Shown: positions 42,353 through 49,064 of the stretch, piece after piece
Position numbering within the stretch: position 1 is the first letter of the stretch
How the letters are laid out: every line of letters begins with the position of its first letter
NCBI GenBank assembly: GCA_902778325.1
Contig: CACYWZ010000013.1
Coordinates: 1-49,064 of the forward strand
DNA: 49,064 nucleotides
Origin: an uncultured Spirochaetaceae bacterium
GTDB taxonomy: Bacteria; Spirochaetota; Spirochaetia; Treponematales; Treponemataceae
Reading direction: 5' to 3'
Notes under the pieces: model-generated
The model's database searches: none
The model's input: the letters and a program-made list of their open reading frames with translations, nothing else
What the model was told of the DNA's origin: nothing
Translations under genes and position numbers: made by a program

Positions 42353-45130
42353 ATGAAGAGTATGAAAAAAGTATTTGGCATAATGCTTTTTCTTTTGGTT
42401 GCTTGTGCTGCTTTTGCGCAAAGCAAAGTTATTACAGAAAAGAAGTTGGTTCAAACATTGGAGAAGAACAAAAAAACTGATGTTGTTTTTGTGAGCGAAA
42501 TCAGCCTTAGCGGTTTTTCTGTGGATGATAATGGTTCTGTGTCTATTCCATTGTTTTCGGGCAGTGCAATAAAGCTCGTTTCTGCAATGGATATGACGAA
42601 TATTTCAGAGCGTTTGGCATACAAAAAAGGTTCGCATAAGGTTACGTTTCAGACAAAAGAAGCGGGCAAGACTTACGCGATAACTGCGATTGACGGCATT
42701 GAAAGCGTTGCTGAATACAATGCACGACTGGTGCAGGAGAGAAAGCAGAATATCACAAAGTTATCTGTTCAAGTCGTTTTGCCAGAGCTTGAGAATGTTA
42801 CAGGAAACGAAAAGAACTGGATTGCGGGACAGATTCAAGACAAGCTCAAAAGCAATTTGCAAGAGTATCTTTCGATGAAAACACTTGTGGACGCAAAGAG
42901 CGAAGCTGCGATTGTCAAGGTACAAAAAGAAAGCGAAAGCAATGCAAGAGATGAAGCAAGTGCGATTGAACTCGGAAAGATTACGACTGCAAAGTTCGCA
43001 CTTTTCTCAAAGATTCGCAAGACTGGCAAAGGCTATATCATCACGGCAGATTTCACCGACTTGACCACTGGCGAGCAAATGGCAAGTGCAACATCAAAGG
43101 AGTATAGCGAGGTAGAATATCTCTATGGCTCAACAGGTGCGGTCGATGAATTGACGCTTTTAATCGCTGATAAATTGGGCTTGCAGATTTCAACGATAAA
43201 CAGAAATGTTTTGTCGAGCGGTTCAGCGGGATTCTCTGTTGATGAACAGCTTGCTTTGGCACGAGAGAACGAAGAGAACTTCAAAAAGATGATGGCGCAA
43301 AAAGATGCTGAAATTAGAAGTTTGAGCACATCAAGCGATTTATCGGCTACTGAAAATATCAAGAAAATCGAAGCTGAAAAAGCGTTGCTCGCAGAAAAGC
43401 AGAAAGCCGAGCAGAAGCGACAACAGGAACTTTTGGAGCAGAAAAAGAGAGCCGACGCAGACGCGAAACTTGAAGCCGAGCGTTCTATTGCACTCAAAAC
43501 TCAACGCGATAAAATGGCACAGGAAGCAAGTGCAAAAGCCGCAGAAGTGCGAAAACTCAAGATTGCAAAGCAGGGCGTTCTTGGACAGATTAACATTATC
43601 GAAAGCAAGAAAAAAGCTTTAGTTGAAATCCGAAACAGCGTTGAAGCACGTTCACAGGAGCTTTTTGCACAGCTTGAAAAAGACAGAGCGAGCGAAGAAC
43701 AGAGAATCAGAAACAAAAGCTACAGCACTGTAGAGCTTGGCGGCGACGGAAAACCAACAGAACAGGCTTTGGAAAGACGTGAAAAGCAGGTTATTAAGAG
43801 CTATGAGGATTTGACAAACAAGTTTTTCTCTGATTGCGACGCAGTAAAAGCAAGCACACAAGCTCAAGACAATGCACTTTTAGCAGAAATCCGAGCAGAC
43901 CAAAAAGCACTGACGGCGAATAGAACTGTTAGCAGTATGGGAGATGAGCTGAAAGTGAGCTTCGGCACTTATGAAGGAAGCAAAAACGGCTGGAATGCAT
44001 ATCTTTCGCTGTATTCTGACGGTGTGCTTTTGTACACAGACAGCTTTATCGTGGGCTATGAGGCTTTGAGCGGAAAGAAAGCTCCTGATATGGCGACGGA
44101 ACTCGATGACGCTGTTATCGAGGAGTACACGAACAACGTTGATATGTACAACTCTTTGCTCACTCGTGGTGACCCGATTTTATACTTTGAGCTTGACTAC
44201 ACCGCTACAGCCGAAGCCGACGACAAGCCAAGTGAATACAAGTTCAATTTCAACAAAATCCGCGTGATTAACACCGTGAGCGGCAAAACTGTGCAGACAA
44301 CGGCATTGAACAAGATTGAACCTAGAACAATGTTACCAGTGCAGGATTTGCAAATCATCGGCATTGTGGCAAAGGAGAAAGAAAACTTTGCGGCATTAGA
44401 GAAATATATTGCAAAAGGTAAGAATCTAATAACTGCAAAAAAGGAAAGTTCAGATTATCAGCAGTTTATGAAATCTGTTACACTTTGCTTAGATATGATA
44501 AACATTCCTAATCAAAACTTTGCAATGTTAAAAACAGAAGTTACAGAAAAATTGTATATTGCAATTATGGGGGAAAATCCGAGTAGATTCAAAGGTGATA
44601 ATTTGCCTGTTGAGAAGGTATCTTGGTATGATGCGATTTATTTCTGCAACAAACTGAGTGAAAGACATGGTTTAAGTCCAGTTTATGCAGTTGACGGAAA
44701 AACAGATGTTTCAAGCTGGGGATATAGAGTACATAACGGTAATTCTATTCGCGGTGATATTACGCAGAATTTAAAAGCTGACGGCTTTAGATTGCCTACG
44801 AATGATGAATGGGAATATGCTGCAAAAGGCGGACAGAATTACAAATATGCAGGAAGCAATAATCTTGATGAAGTGGGCTGGTATGAAGATAACAGTAGAG
44901 AAAAAACACATCCTGTGGCACAGAAAAAGCCAAACGGCTATGGGCTTTATGATATGAGTGGCAACGTCTTTGAGTGGGTGTGGGATTCCCCCCACGGCTA
45001 CTACCGTTATAACCGTGGCGGCTGCTGGCTTCTTAGAGACAGTCACTGCGAGCTTAGCGACGGGTTCTACAGCAGTGCTAACTACCAGAGCGCCTGGTGT
45101 GGTTTCCGTATTGTGCGTACAGTAAAATAA
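42353..45130 (+). CDS. Secreted CsgG/LpoB-like protein with coiled coil and C-terminal FGE-like (C-type lectin fold) domain
   Basis: A 925-residue protein. The start is the ATG at 42353 with AGGAG seven nt upstream. It has a signal peptide cut after CAAFA. Residues ~120-290 resemble CsgG/LpoB domains (NWIAGQIQDKLKSNLQEYL ... DLTTGEQMASATSKEY). About 300-530 is a long coiled coil. The C-terminal ~200 residues are an FGE-sulfatase/SUMF1 domain: IMGENPSRFKG, PVEKVSWYDAIYFCNKLSE, GFRLPTNDEWEYAAKGG, GLYDMSGNVFEWVWD, NRGGCW and final GFRIVRT. This fold is the usual carrier of variable regions in diversity-generating retroelements, and the last ~130 bp have that look. Base composition changes sharply along the gene: about 28% G+C at 44401-44520 against 55% at 45001-45120. 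Confidence 0.82.
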   Translation: MKSMKKVFGIMLFLLVACAAFAQSKVITEKKLVQTLEKNKKTDVVFVSEISLSGFSVDDNGSVSIPLFSGSAIKLVSAMDMTNISERLAYKKGSHKVTFQTKEAGKTYAITAIDGIESVAEYNARLVQERKQNITKLSVQVVLPELENVTGNEKNWIAGQIQDKLKSNLQEYLSMKTLVDAKSEAAIVKVQKESESNARDEASAIELGKITTAKFALFSKIRKTGKGYIITADFTDLTTGEQMASATSKEYSEVEYLYGSTGAVDELTLLIADKLGLQISTINRNVLSSGSAGFSVDEQLALARENEENFKKMMAQKDAEIRSLSTSSDLSATENIKKIEAEKALLAEKQKAEQKRQQELLEQKKRADADAKLEAERSIALKTQRDKMAQEASAKAAEVRKLKIAKQGVLGQINIIESKKKALVEIRNSVEARSQELFAQLEKDRASEEQRIRNKSYSTVELGGDGKPTEQALERREKQVIKSYEDLTNKFFSDCDAVKASTQAQDNALLAEIRADQKALTANRTVSSMGDELKVSFGTYEGSKNGWNAYLSLYSDGVLLYTDSFIVGYEALSGKKAPDMATELDDAVIEEYTNNVDMYNSLLTRGDPILYFELDYTATAEADDKPSEYKFNFNKIRVINTVSGKTVQTTALNKIEPRTMLPVQDLQIIGIVAKEKENFAALEKYIAKGKNLITAKKESSDYQQFMKSVTLCLDMINIPNQNFAMLKTEVTEKLYIAIMGENPSRFKGDNLPVEKVSWYDAIYFCNKLSERHGLSPVYAVDGKTDVSSWGYRVHNGNSIRGDITQNLKADGFRLPTNDEWEYAAKGGQNYKYAGSNNLDEVGWYEDNSREKTHPVAQKKPNGYGLYDMSGNVFEWVWDSPHGYYRYNRGGCWLLRDSHCELSDGFYSSANYQSAWCGFRIVRTVK
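44985..45118 (+). other. Candidate variable region (VR) of a diversity-generating retroelement target
   Basis: This is the extreme 3' end of the FGE-like gene. It codes the surface loop between the conserved NRGGCW and GFRIVR motifs. Between TGG (Trp) and GGTTTCCGT most codons end in C or T (CTT, GAC, AGT, CAC, TTC, TAC, AAC and so on), the residue left when AAY codons in a template are mutated at adenines. The stretch has 66 G/C in 120 bases (45001-45120), twice the share of the sequence just upstream. A 14-bp stem hairpin lies 24 nt after the stop codon, a feature reported near many such regions. Confidence 0.5.
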
Positions 45131-45153
45131 GTGAGCTGTAGCGGTGGAATAAC

Positions 45154-45204
45154 AAAACTGCGACTTTGATACACTTTTTGCGGTGTGTAGAAAGTCGCAG
45201 TTTT
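45154..45204. terminator. Strong hairpin downstream of the FGE-like gene
   Basis: AAAACTGCGACTTT (45154-45167) pairs perfectly with AAAGTCGCAGTTTT (45191-45204); the loop has a further ACAC/GTGT pairing. It has T residues on the plus-strand side and can serve as a bidirectional terminator between this gene and the convergent Rpn-type gene. Hairpins at this distance also promote retrohoming at variable regions in known retroelements. Confidence 0.85.
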
Positions 45205-45261
45205 TGAAAATCACCCTGTGGGTGTAAAAGCAGCCTGTGTTTGAAAAGCGGTCTTTGACCG

Positions 45262-46158
45262 TTAGCCTTGGTATTCTGCGAGGAGTTGCTGCAAATATGC
45301 ACTGTCGGTGAAGGCTCTCTTTACGTCTGCGTCCCGTCCTTGTGCATAAAGACTGGACATCAGGGCTGTCATTGAGTTAATCCCCTCTGTGCGTCCGATA
45401 GATATACCCTCTGTGCGTCCTTGTGAAATGCCTTGAGAAATACCTTGCTGCACACCTCTGTTCCAGTATGTTTGAAAGAGTCCGCTCATTTTTACGCCTC
45501 CTGTTTTCTGCTGTGTTTGAATAATGAAATCTTCAATTTCTGTTCGTTTGAGGATTTCATTATCTGAAATCGACCGCAAAAGATTTAGTAATTCATGAAT
45601 ATGCTCAACCTTTTGCTCGTCCCAATCTTCAACGTTGCCTGTTCGTTCTGCTCTCAAGTATTCAACAACTAGCTTGAAATCGCTCTTGAAATAAGAAATC
45701 TCTTCATCTGTCAGCCAAGCTAAATCGAACACATTGAGCTTGTAATCGTTGATGTATGGCAATACTTTGCTGTTAACAGTTGAACCGAACAAATCAATTA
45801 AAGATTTCTTTTCAGTCCAACGTTTTGATGTATCAAAATTAAGCACTACTGTAATTACTGGATAATAGGGCTTATTATCTTTTACCTGCTTCATATATTC
45901 TGCTGCATCATAATTCATCACACGAATTGGCATCGTGTAATCTATATGAGTTTGGTTTTCTAAACCAAAACAGCTAATATATGTTTTACCTTTTACCCAA
46001 TATTTCGCAACATCTCTTTCTTGCCACTTTAGATTGTCATCGAACTTATAAATTGAAACCTTTTGAGCGTCTTTTAAGTCGTTATAATTTATGACTTGCT
46101 CGCCCTTAAATAATAGAGCATTTATGCTGTCGGCAAAAACATCGTTGTATGCTTCCAA
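45262..46158 (-). CDS. Rpn-family recombination-promoting nuclease / PD-(D/E)XK protein
   Basis: A 298-residue protein of the Rpn-like PD-(D/E)XK family. The core has ERDVAKYW-KGKTY, GLENQTHID (the E-x-Q catalytic pair) and YYPVITVVLNFDTSKRW. The C-terminal end carries the short Gly/Gln/Arg repeats usual in this family (GVQQGISQGISQGRTEG and IGRTEG), coded by a small tandem repeat at 45395-45460. The start at 46158 is a TTG. The typical N-terminus (GTQDVTEKILEAYNDVFAD) is readable in frame upstream to a stop at 46219-46221 but has no ATG, GTG or TTG, so the true start is unclear. AT-rich compared with neighbours, consistent with transfer. Confidence 0.8.
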   Translation of the reverse strand: MEAYNDVFADSINALLFKGEQVINYNDLKDAQKVSIYKFDDNLKWQERDVAKYWVKGKTYISCFGLENQTHIDYTMPIRVMNYDAAEYMKQVKDNKPYYPVITVVLNFDTSKRWTEKKSLIDLFGSTVNSKVLPYINDYKLNVFDLAWLTDEEISYFKSDFKLVVEYLRAERTGNVEDWDEQKVEHIHELLNLLRSISDNEILKRTEIEDFIIQTQQKTGGVKMSGLFQTYWNRGVQQGISQGISQGRTEGISIGRTEGINSMTALMSSLYAQGRDADVKRAFTDSAYLQQLLAEYQG

Positions 46159-46200
46159 AATTTTTTCAGTTACGTCTTGCGTACCAATAATTACATTTTC

Positions 46201-46229
46201 ATTATAGTATGATTTGAATTAGGTATCAA
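46201..46229 (-). promoter_or_regulatory. Promoter of the Rpn-type gene
   Basis: On the minus strand TTGATA (46224-46229) and TATAAT (46201-46206) are 17 bp apart, almost consensus. Transcription would start near 46194, inside the in-frame region preceding the TTG at 46158. Confidence 0.7.
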
Positions 46230-46269
46230 CAAATATGCTCTGAATATGTGATTTTGTCAAAAAAAGAAT

Positions 46270-46299
46270 TTGACCAATTTGGAATTTGTCGTTTAACAT
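46270..46299 (+). promoter_or_regulatory. Probable promoter of the beta-glucosidase gene
   Basis: TTGACC (46270-46275) and TAACAT (46294-46299) lie 18 bp apart. Transcription would start near 46306, placing the RAT element at the very 5' end of the message, as in bgl and lic operons. Confidence 0.55.
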
Positions 46300-46311
46300 A
46301 AATATCAAGCT

Positions 46312-46341
46312 GGATTGTTACTGTGAATAACAGGCAAAACC
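46312..46341 (+). promoter_or_regulatory. Ribonucleic antiterminator (RAT) for a BglG/LicT-family protein
   Basis: GGATTGTTACTG, then seven bases (TGAATAA), then CAGGCAAAACC. This reproduces the conserved RAT sequence of the E. coli bgl and Bacillus bgl/lic leaders (GGATTGTTACTG, a 6-base loop, CAGGCAAAACC), with a loop one base longer. Its 3' half (GGCAAAACC) is also the 5' arm of the terminator at 46333-46384, so protein binding and termination exclude each other. Confidence 0.85.
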
Positions 46342-46384
46342 TCTTAAACCTTTAGCGCAAGGAAAAGAAGTTTTGCCTTTTTTT
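46333..46384 (+). terminator. Leader terminator upstream of the beta-glucosidase gene
   Basis: GGCAAAAC (46333-46340) pairs with GTTTTGCC (46370-46377), with inner pairing CTT/AAG and CCTT/AAGG, then seven T residues (46378-46384). It lies in the leader, 36 nt before the ATG at 46420. No plus-strand gene precedes it that lacks a terminator, which supports an attenuator role. Confidence 0.88.
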
Positions 46385-46419
46385 ATGCGCTGAAGAATAT
46401 CTTATTTTGGAGGGCATTT

Positions 46420-48792
46420 ATGCTCCGAACTAATTTTAGCGCACGACCAGCGGTGCGTTTTGCAGCTTGTACTGCACTTTGTCTTTTGGCTTTAGACGCT
46501 ACGGCAACGACCAAAAAGAAGTACACAACCAAGACCGTAAGCGACGGAAAGACAACTTACGTTTTGGTTGAGAACAAAAAAGGCGCAAGATTGGGCTATT
46601 CCGAAAAGAGTGGTGTCAAAATCATCGAAGATAAGGGCTTTGCGTTCAAGGATATGAACAAGAACGGCAAACTCGACGCTTGGGAAGATTGGCGACTTTC
46701 AGCAGAGAAAAGAGCAGAGGCACTCGCGAAAGAACTCACCCCCGAACAGATTGCAGGCTTGATGCTTTTCAGCTCGCACGAGCGTGCTATCGAAGAAGGA
46801 TTGACTGACGCGCAGAAAAAATACTTGAAAGAAGACAATCTTCGCGCTGTCTTGAACGCAGGAAGCAACAACGTGGCTGCGGCAGTGCAATGGAACAATG
46901 AAATGCAGGCGTTTGTGGAAAGTTTGGATTTCCCTGTTCCTGTAAACTATTCTTCTGACCCGAGAAGCACGGCTGGTACAGGCGACCAATATTCTAATAT
47001 GATTTCGGGTGCAGATATTTCTATGTGGCCATCTAATCTCGGGCTTGCGGCGACTTTCGACACCAACATAATGTATCAGTTTGCAAAAGATGTGTCGCAA
47101 GAGTATCGCGCAATGGGAATTACAACAGCGTTAGGTCCTCAGATTGACCTTGCAACAGAACCGAGATGGCTTCGAGTGAACGGAACTTTCGGCGAAAACA
47201 CTCAACTTGCTATCGATATGACGCAGGCTTACGTTGACGGCTCTCAATCTACATACAACACGAAGGGAAAAGACACGGGTTGGGGCGAAGATTCGATAAA
47301 CTGTATGATTAAGCACTGGCCAGGCGACGGAATCGGCGAAGCTGGTCGCGAAAGCCACATGGAAAGCGGCAAGTTCGGAGTTTATCCAGGCGATAATTAC
47401 GCGGAGCACCTCAAGCCTTTCACTCTCGGAGGCTTCAAGCTCAAGGGCAAGACCAAAAGCGCAACTGCCGTGATGGATTCTTACTCAATCGCGCTCGACA
47501 AAGATGGAAATCCTCTTGAGGGCGGCGCAGTCGGCTCTGCTTACAACAAAAAGAAGATGGACGATTTGAGAAACGGCGCGGCTTTCGGTGGAGTGGTCTG
47601 CACAGACTGGGGCGTAACTCTTGCGGCAACTCCAGACTTCTTCGGCATGGCGTGGGGCGAGGAAAATCGCAGTGTGGAAGAGCGACACTATGACGCGTTG
47701 ATGAACGGAATCGATATGTTCGGTGGAAACAACGACTCAAAGCCGATTTTAGCTGCTTATGAGATGATGAAGAAAGAAATGGGCGAGGAAAAAGCCCGTG
47801 AACGCTTCGAACTTTCTGCGAAACGCATTTTGATGCTCTGTTTTAACCCTGGTTTGTTCGAAAATCCTTATCTCGACATTGAACGCTCAAAAGCACTTGC
47901 GGGAAACGCCGAAAAAAGAGCCGATGGATACAATGCACAGCTCGCTTCAATCGTAATGCTCAAAAACAAGGGCGGTTTAATCAAGGCGAATGGCGATATG
48001 AAAGACAAAACCGTTTATATTCCTATGACTTACCTCGAATCTATTCCTGGACCTTGGGGTGCGAGTGAACCTGCCTGGCTTGAATCTATGTCGCTTTCTA
48101 TCGCGGGCAATTATTTCAAGAAAGTCGTTACCGATACGCCGATTACGGACGAAGAGGGCAACATCACAGGCTACGAAACGCCAGATTTGAGCGGAGTCGA
48201 TATGATTATTGCAGGAATGAGCAGCCCTAACAACGGCTCGAACTTCTCCAAGGCTGGAATGACGACAAACGAGGACGGAACAAAGACTTTCTATCCGCTT
48301 TCGTTGCAGTACGAGCCGTACACAGCAGAGTTCGGTCGCAAAGTTTCTCTCGGCGGCAATATCACAGACGGCGTGAAAGAAAATCGCAGCTACAACGGAC
48401 AGACTTCAAAGCTCTATAACGAACGCGACTATATCGCATTCAAGAACGCGATTGCGGCAAAGGCGGGCAAGGATATTCCTGTTGTGATTTGTATGAAAGC
48501 GGCAAATCCTGTTTGCTTCGGCGAGATTGAAAAAGACGCGGACGCGATTTTGCTCGCATTCTCGGTCAGCGACCAGGCATTCTTCGACATTTTGACGGGC
48601 AAAGCCGAGCCACGCGGACTTCTTCCAATGCAGATGCCTGCTAATATGCTCGCAGTTGAGGCACAGCTTGAGGACGTGGGGCAGGATATGGTTTGTTACA
48701 CCGACAGCGAGGGCAATACATACGATTTCGCGTTCGGCTTGAACTATTCTGGCAAAATAAACGACGCTCGTGTCAAGAAATACGCTAAATAA
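46420..48792 (+). CDS. Secreted glycoside hydrolase family 3 (beta-glucosidase type)
   Basis: A 790-residue exported GH3 enzyme with an N-terminal signal (AACTALCLLALDATA). A Ca-loop-like segment, DMNKNGKLDAWEDWR (about 78-92), precedes the barrel, as in related gut enzymes. The (beta/alpha)8 domain has GPQIDLATEPRW, IKHWPGDG (Lys298-His299) and the nucleophile Asp396 in VVCTDWGVT. The second alpha/beta domain (about 500-760) includes VVICMKAANPV and PRGLLPMQMPA. It would release glucose or xylose from beta-linked oligosaccharides outside or in the periplasm. GGAGG precedes the ATG. Its leader carries a RAT and terminator, so expression should follow a sugar-sensing BglG/LicT-type protein, not encoded here. 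Confidence 0.88.
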   Translation: MLRTNFSARPAVRFAACTALCLLALDATATTKKKYTTKTVSDGKTTYVLVENKKGARLGYSEKSGVKIIEDKGFAFKDMNKNGKLDAWEDWRLSAEKRAEALAKELTPEQIAGLMLFSSHERAIEEGLTDAQKKYLKEDNLRAVLNAGSNNVAAAVQWNNEMQAFVESLDFPVPVNYSSDPRSTAGTGDQYSNMISGADISMWPSNLGLAATFDTNIMYQFAKDVSQEYRAMGITTALGPQIDLATEPRWLRVNGTFGENTQLAIDMTQAYVDGSQSTYNTKGKDTGWGEDSINCMIKHWPGDGIGEAGRESHMESGKFGVYPGDNYAEHLKPFTLGGFKLKGKTKSATAVMDSYSIALDKDGNPLEGGAVGSAYNKKKMDDLRNGAAFGGVVCTDWGVTLAATPDFFGMAWGEENRSVEERHYDALMNGIDMFGGNNDSKPILAAYEMMKKEMGEEKARERFELSAKRILMLCFNPGLFENPYLDIERSKALAGNAEKRADGYNAQLASIVMLKNKGGLIKANGDMKDKTVYIPMTYLESIPGPWGASEPAWLESMSLSIAGNYFKKVVTDTPITDEEGNITGYETPDLSGVDMIIAGMSSPNNGSNFSKAGMTTNEDGTKTFYPLSLQYEPYTAEFGRKVSLGGNITDGVKENRSYNGQTSKLYNERDYIAFKNAIAAKAGKDIPVVICMKAANPVCFGEIEKDADAILLAFSVSDQAFFDILTGKAEPRGLLPMQMPANMLAVEAQLEDVGQDMVCYTDSEGNTYDFAFGLNYSGKINDARVKKYAK

Positions 48793-48829
48793 AGCGGTGC
48801 TGTTACGAAAGTATGCTGAAAAAAACTAT

Positions 48830-48896
48830 TGTCATTCCGAACTTGTTTTCGGAATCTGCTACAACTTAGAGATGCTGAAACAAGTTCAGCATGACA
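48830..48896. repeat. REP-like hairpin element after the beta-glucosidase gene
   Basis: TGTCATTCCGAACTTG at the left and CAAGTTCAGCATGACA at the right form an imperfect hairpin (TGTCAT/ATGACA ends, AACTTG/CAAGTT inner arms). It belongs to the common intergenic family beginning GTCATTCCGAACTTG and is of the same general class as the element at 20732. It overlaps a short minus-strand frame that is not a gene. Confidence 0.78.
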
Positions 48897-48942
48897 TAAT
48901 GCAACATACTTTTCTTAACACCTAAAGCTGATACTATTTCAT

Positions 48943-48997
48943 AAAAACTCTTTTTTCGGCTGGATACTATTTGTTGTCTGGTTGAAAAAGAGTTTTT
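48943..48997. terminator. Hairpin with A/T-rich arms near the right edge
   Basis: AAAAACTCTTTTT pairs with AAAAAGAGTTTTT over 13 bp, and T-rich sequence follows. It could end transcription after the beta-glucosidase gene or of a gene beyond the window. The remaining sequence to 49064 holds no recognisable gene. Confidence 0.65.
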
Positions 48998-49064
48998 GTG
49001 TGAGCGTTTTTTGTTTTTTGCTCTCTTTTTGCTCAGGGAAGCAAAAAACATTTGTTTATTGCTC

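Noticed and set aside
42353-45130. FGE-like domain as an active formylglycine-generating or other iron/copper enzyme
   Set aside because: The domain is at the end of a secreted scaffold protein and its final loop looks hypervariable; a binding fold is more likely than an enzyme.
48866-49051. 61-codon minus-strand frame at the right edge
   Set aside because: Its end is the translation of the REP-like element (NLFQHL-type ending), a common false gene.
1-49064. tRNA, rRNA, integrase or insertion-sequence genes
   Set aside because: I looked in all gaps and saw no cloverleaf, rRNA or transposase motif; the Rpn-type gene is the only recombination-related protein.

Overview
The window looks like the chromosome of a spirochaete close to Treponema, most likely a host-associated gut or rumen type. 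This is inferred from gene content and style, not from a marker search. The clues are a short SMC protein, a DUF2225 protein, a tiny AURKAIP1/COX24-type (bS22-like) ribosomal protein, a chemotaxis receptor, an unlinked cheB, many lipoproteins, a ChvE-type multi-sugar importer and a secreted family 3 beta-glucosidase. No rRNA or tRNA gene was seen.

Layout. 1-801: the 5' part of a chemotaxis receptor gene leaving the window on the minus strand. 1200-5323: a chvE-gguA-gguB sugar importer behind a near-consensus promoter with a LacI-type operator. 5714-7069: rpoZ-miaA-bS22-like and a terminator. 7112-13809: a tight run dxs-folP-cdaA-cdaR-acpS-DUF2225-truA (isoprenoid, folate, cyclic di-AMP, acyl carrier and tRNA functions). 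14141-16788: threonine aldolase and citrate synthase. 16795-20335: a minus-strand group of a lipoprotein, a membrane protein and a metallo-hydrolase. 20832-24826: cbiL-cbiF-cbiG of anaerobic cobalamin synthesis, coupled to a degenerate FGE-like gene, then a short phosphopantetheinyl transferase. 24894-27300: metallo-hydrolase, lipoprotein and PilZ-like protein. 27583-35147: smc, two envelope-type proteins, a SIMPL lipoprotein, serS and an AI-2E family permease, all on the minus strand. 35181-41281: a DExD helicase, a response regulator/histidine kinase pair, cheB and nnr. 41432-49064: an NYN-LOTUS protein, a secreted CsgG-like/FGE-like protein, an Rpn-type nuclease and the beta-glucosidase.

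The most unusual signals are between or at the ends of genes. (1) Six intergenic tandem-repeat blocks with largely different sequences share the same 41-bp period (887, 5353, 13811, 20477, 27300, 36431); several units carry internal palindromes. (2) The beta-glucosidase leader carries a near-perfect ribonucleic antiterminator (RAT) of the BglG/LicT type that overlaps an intrinsic terminator, which predicts antitermination control in a spirochaete. (3) The last ~130 bp of the FGE-like gene have the position, fold, composition and codon pattern of the variable region of a diversity-generating retroelement target; no reverse transcriptase or template repeat is visible here. (4) Many transcripts appear leaderless: a -10 box lies 6-8 nt (often exactly 7) before the start codon. 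(5) The SMC protein lacks a recognisable hinge domain.
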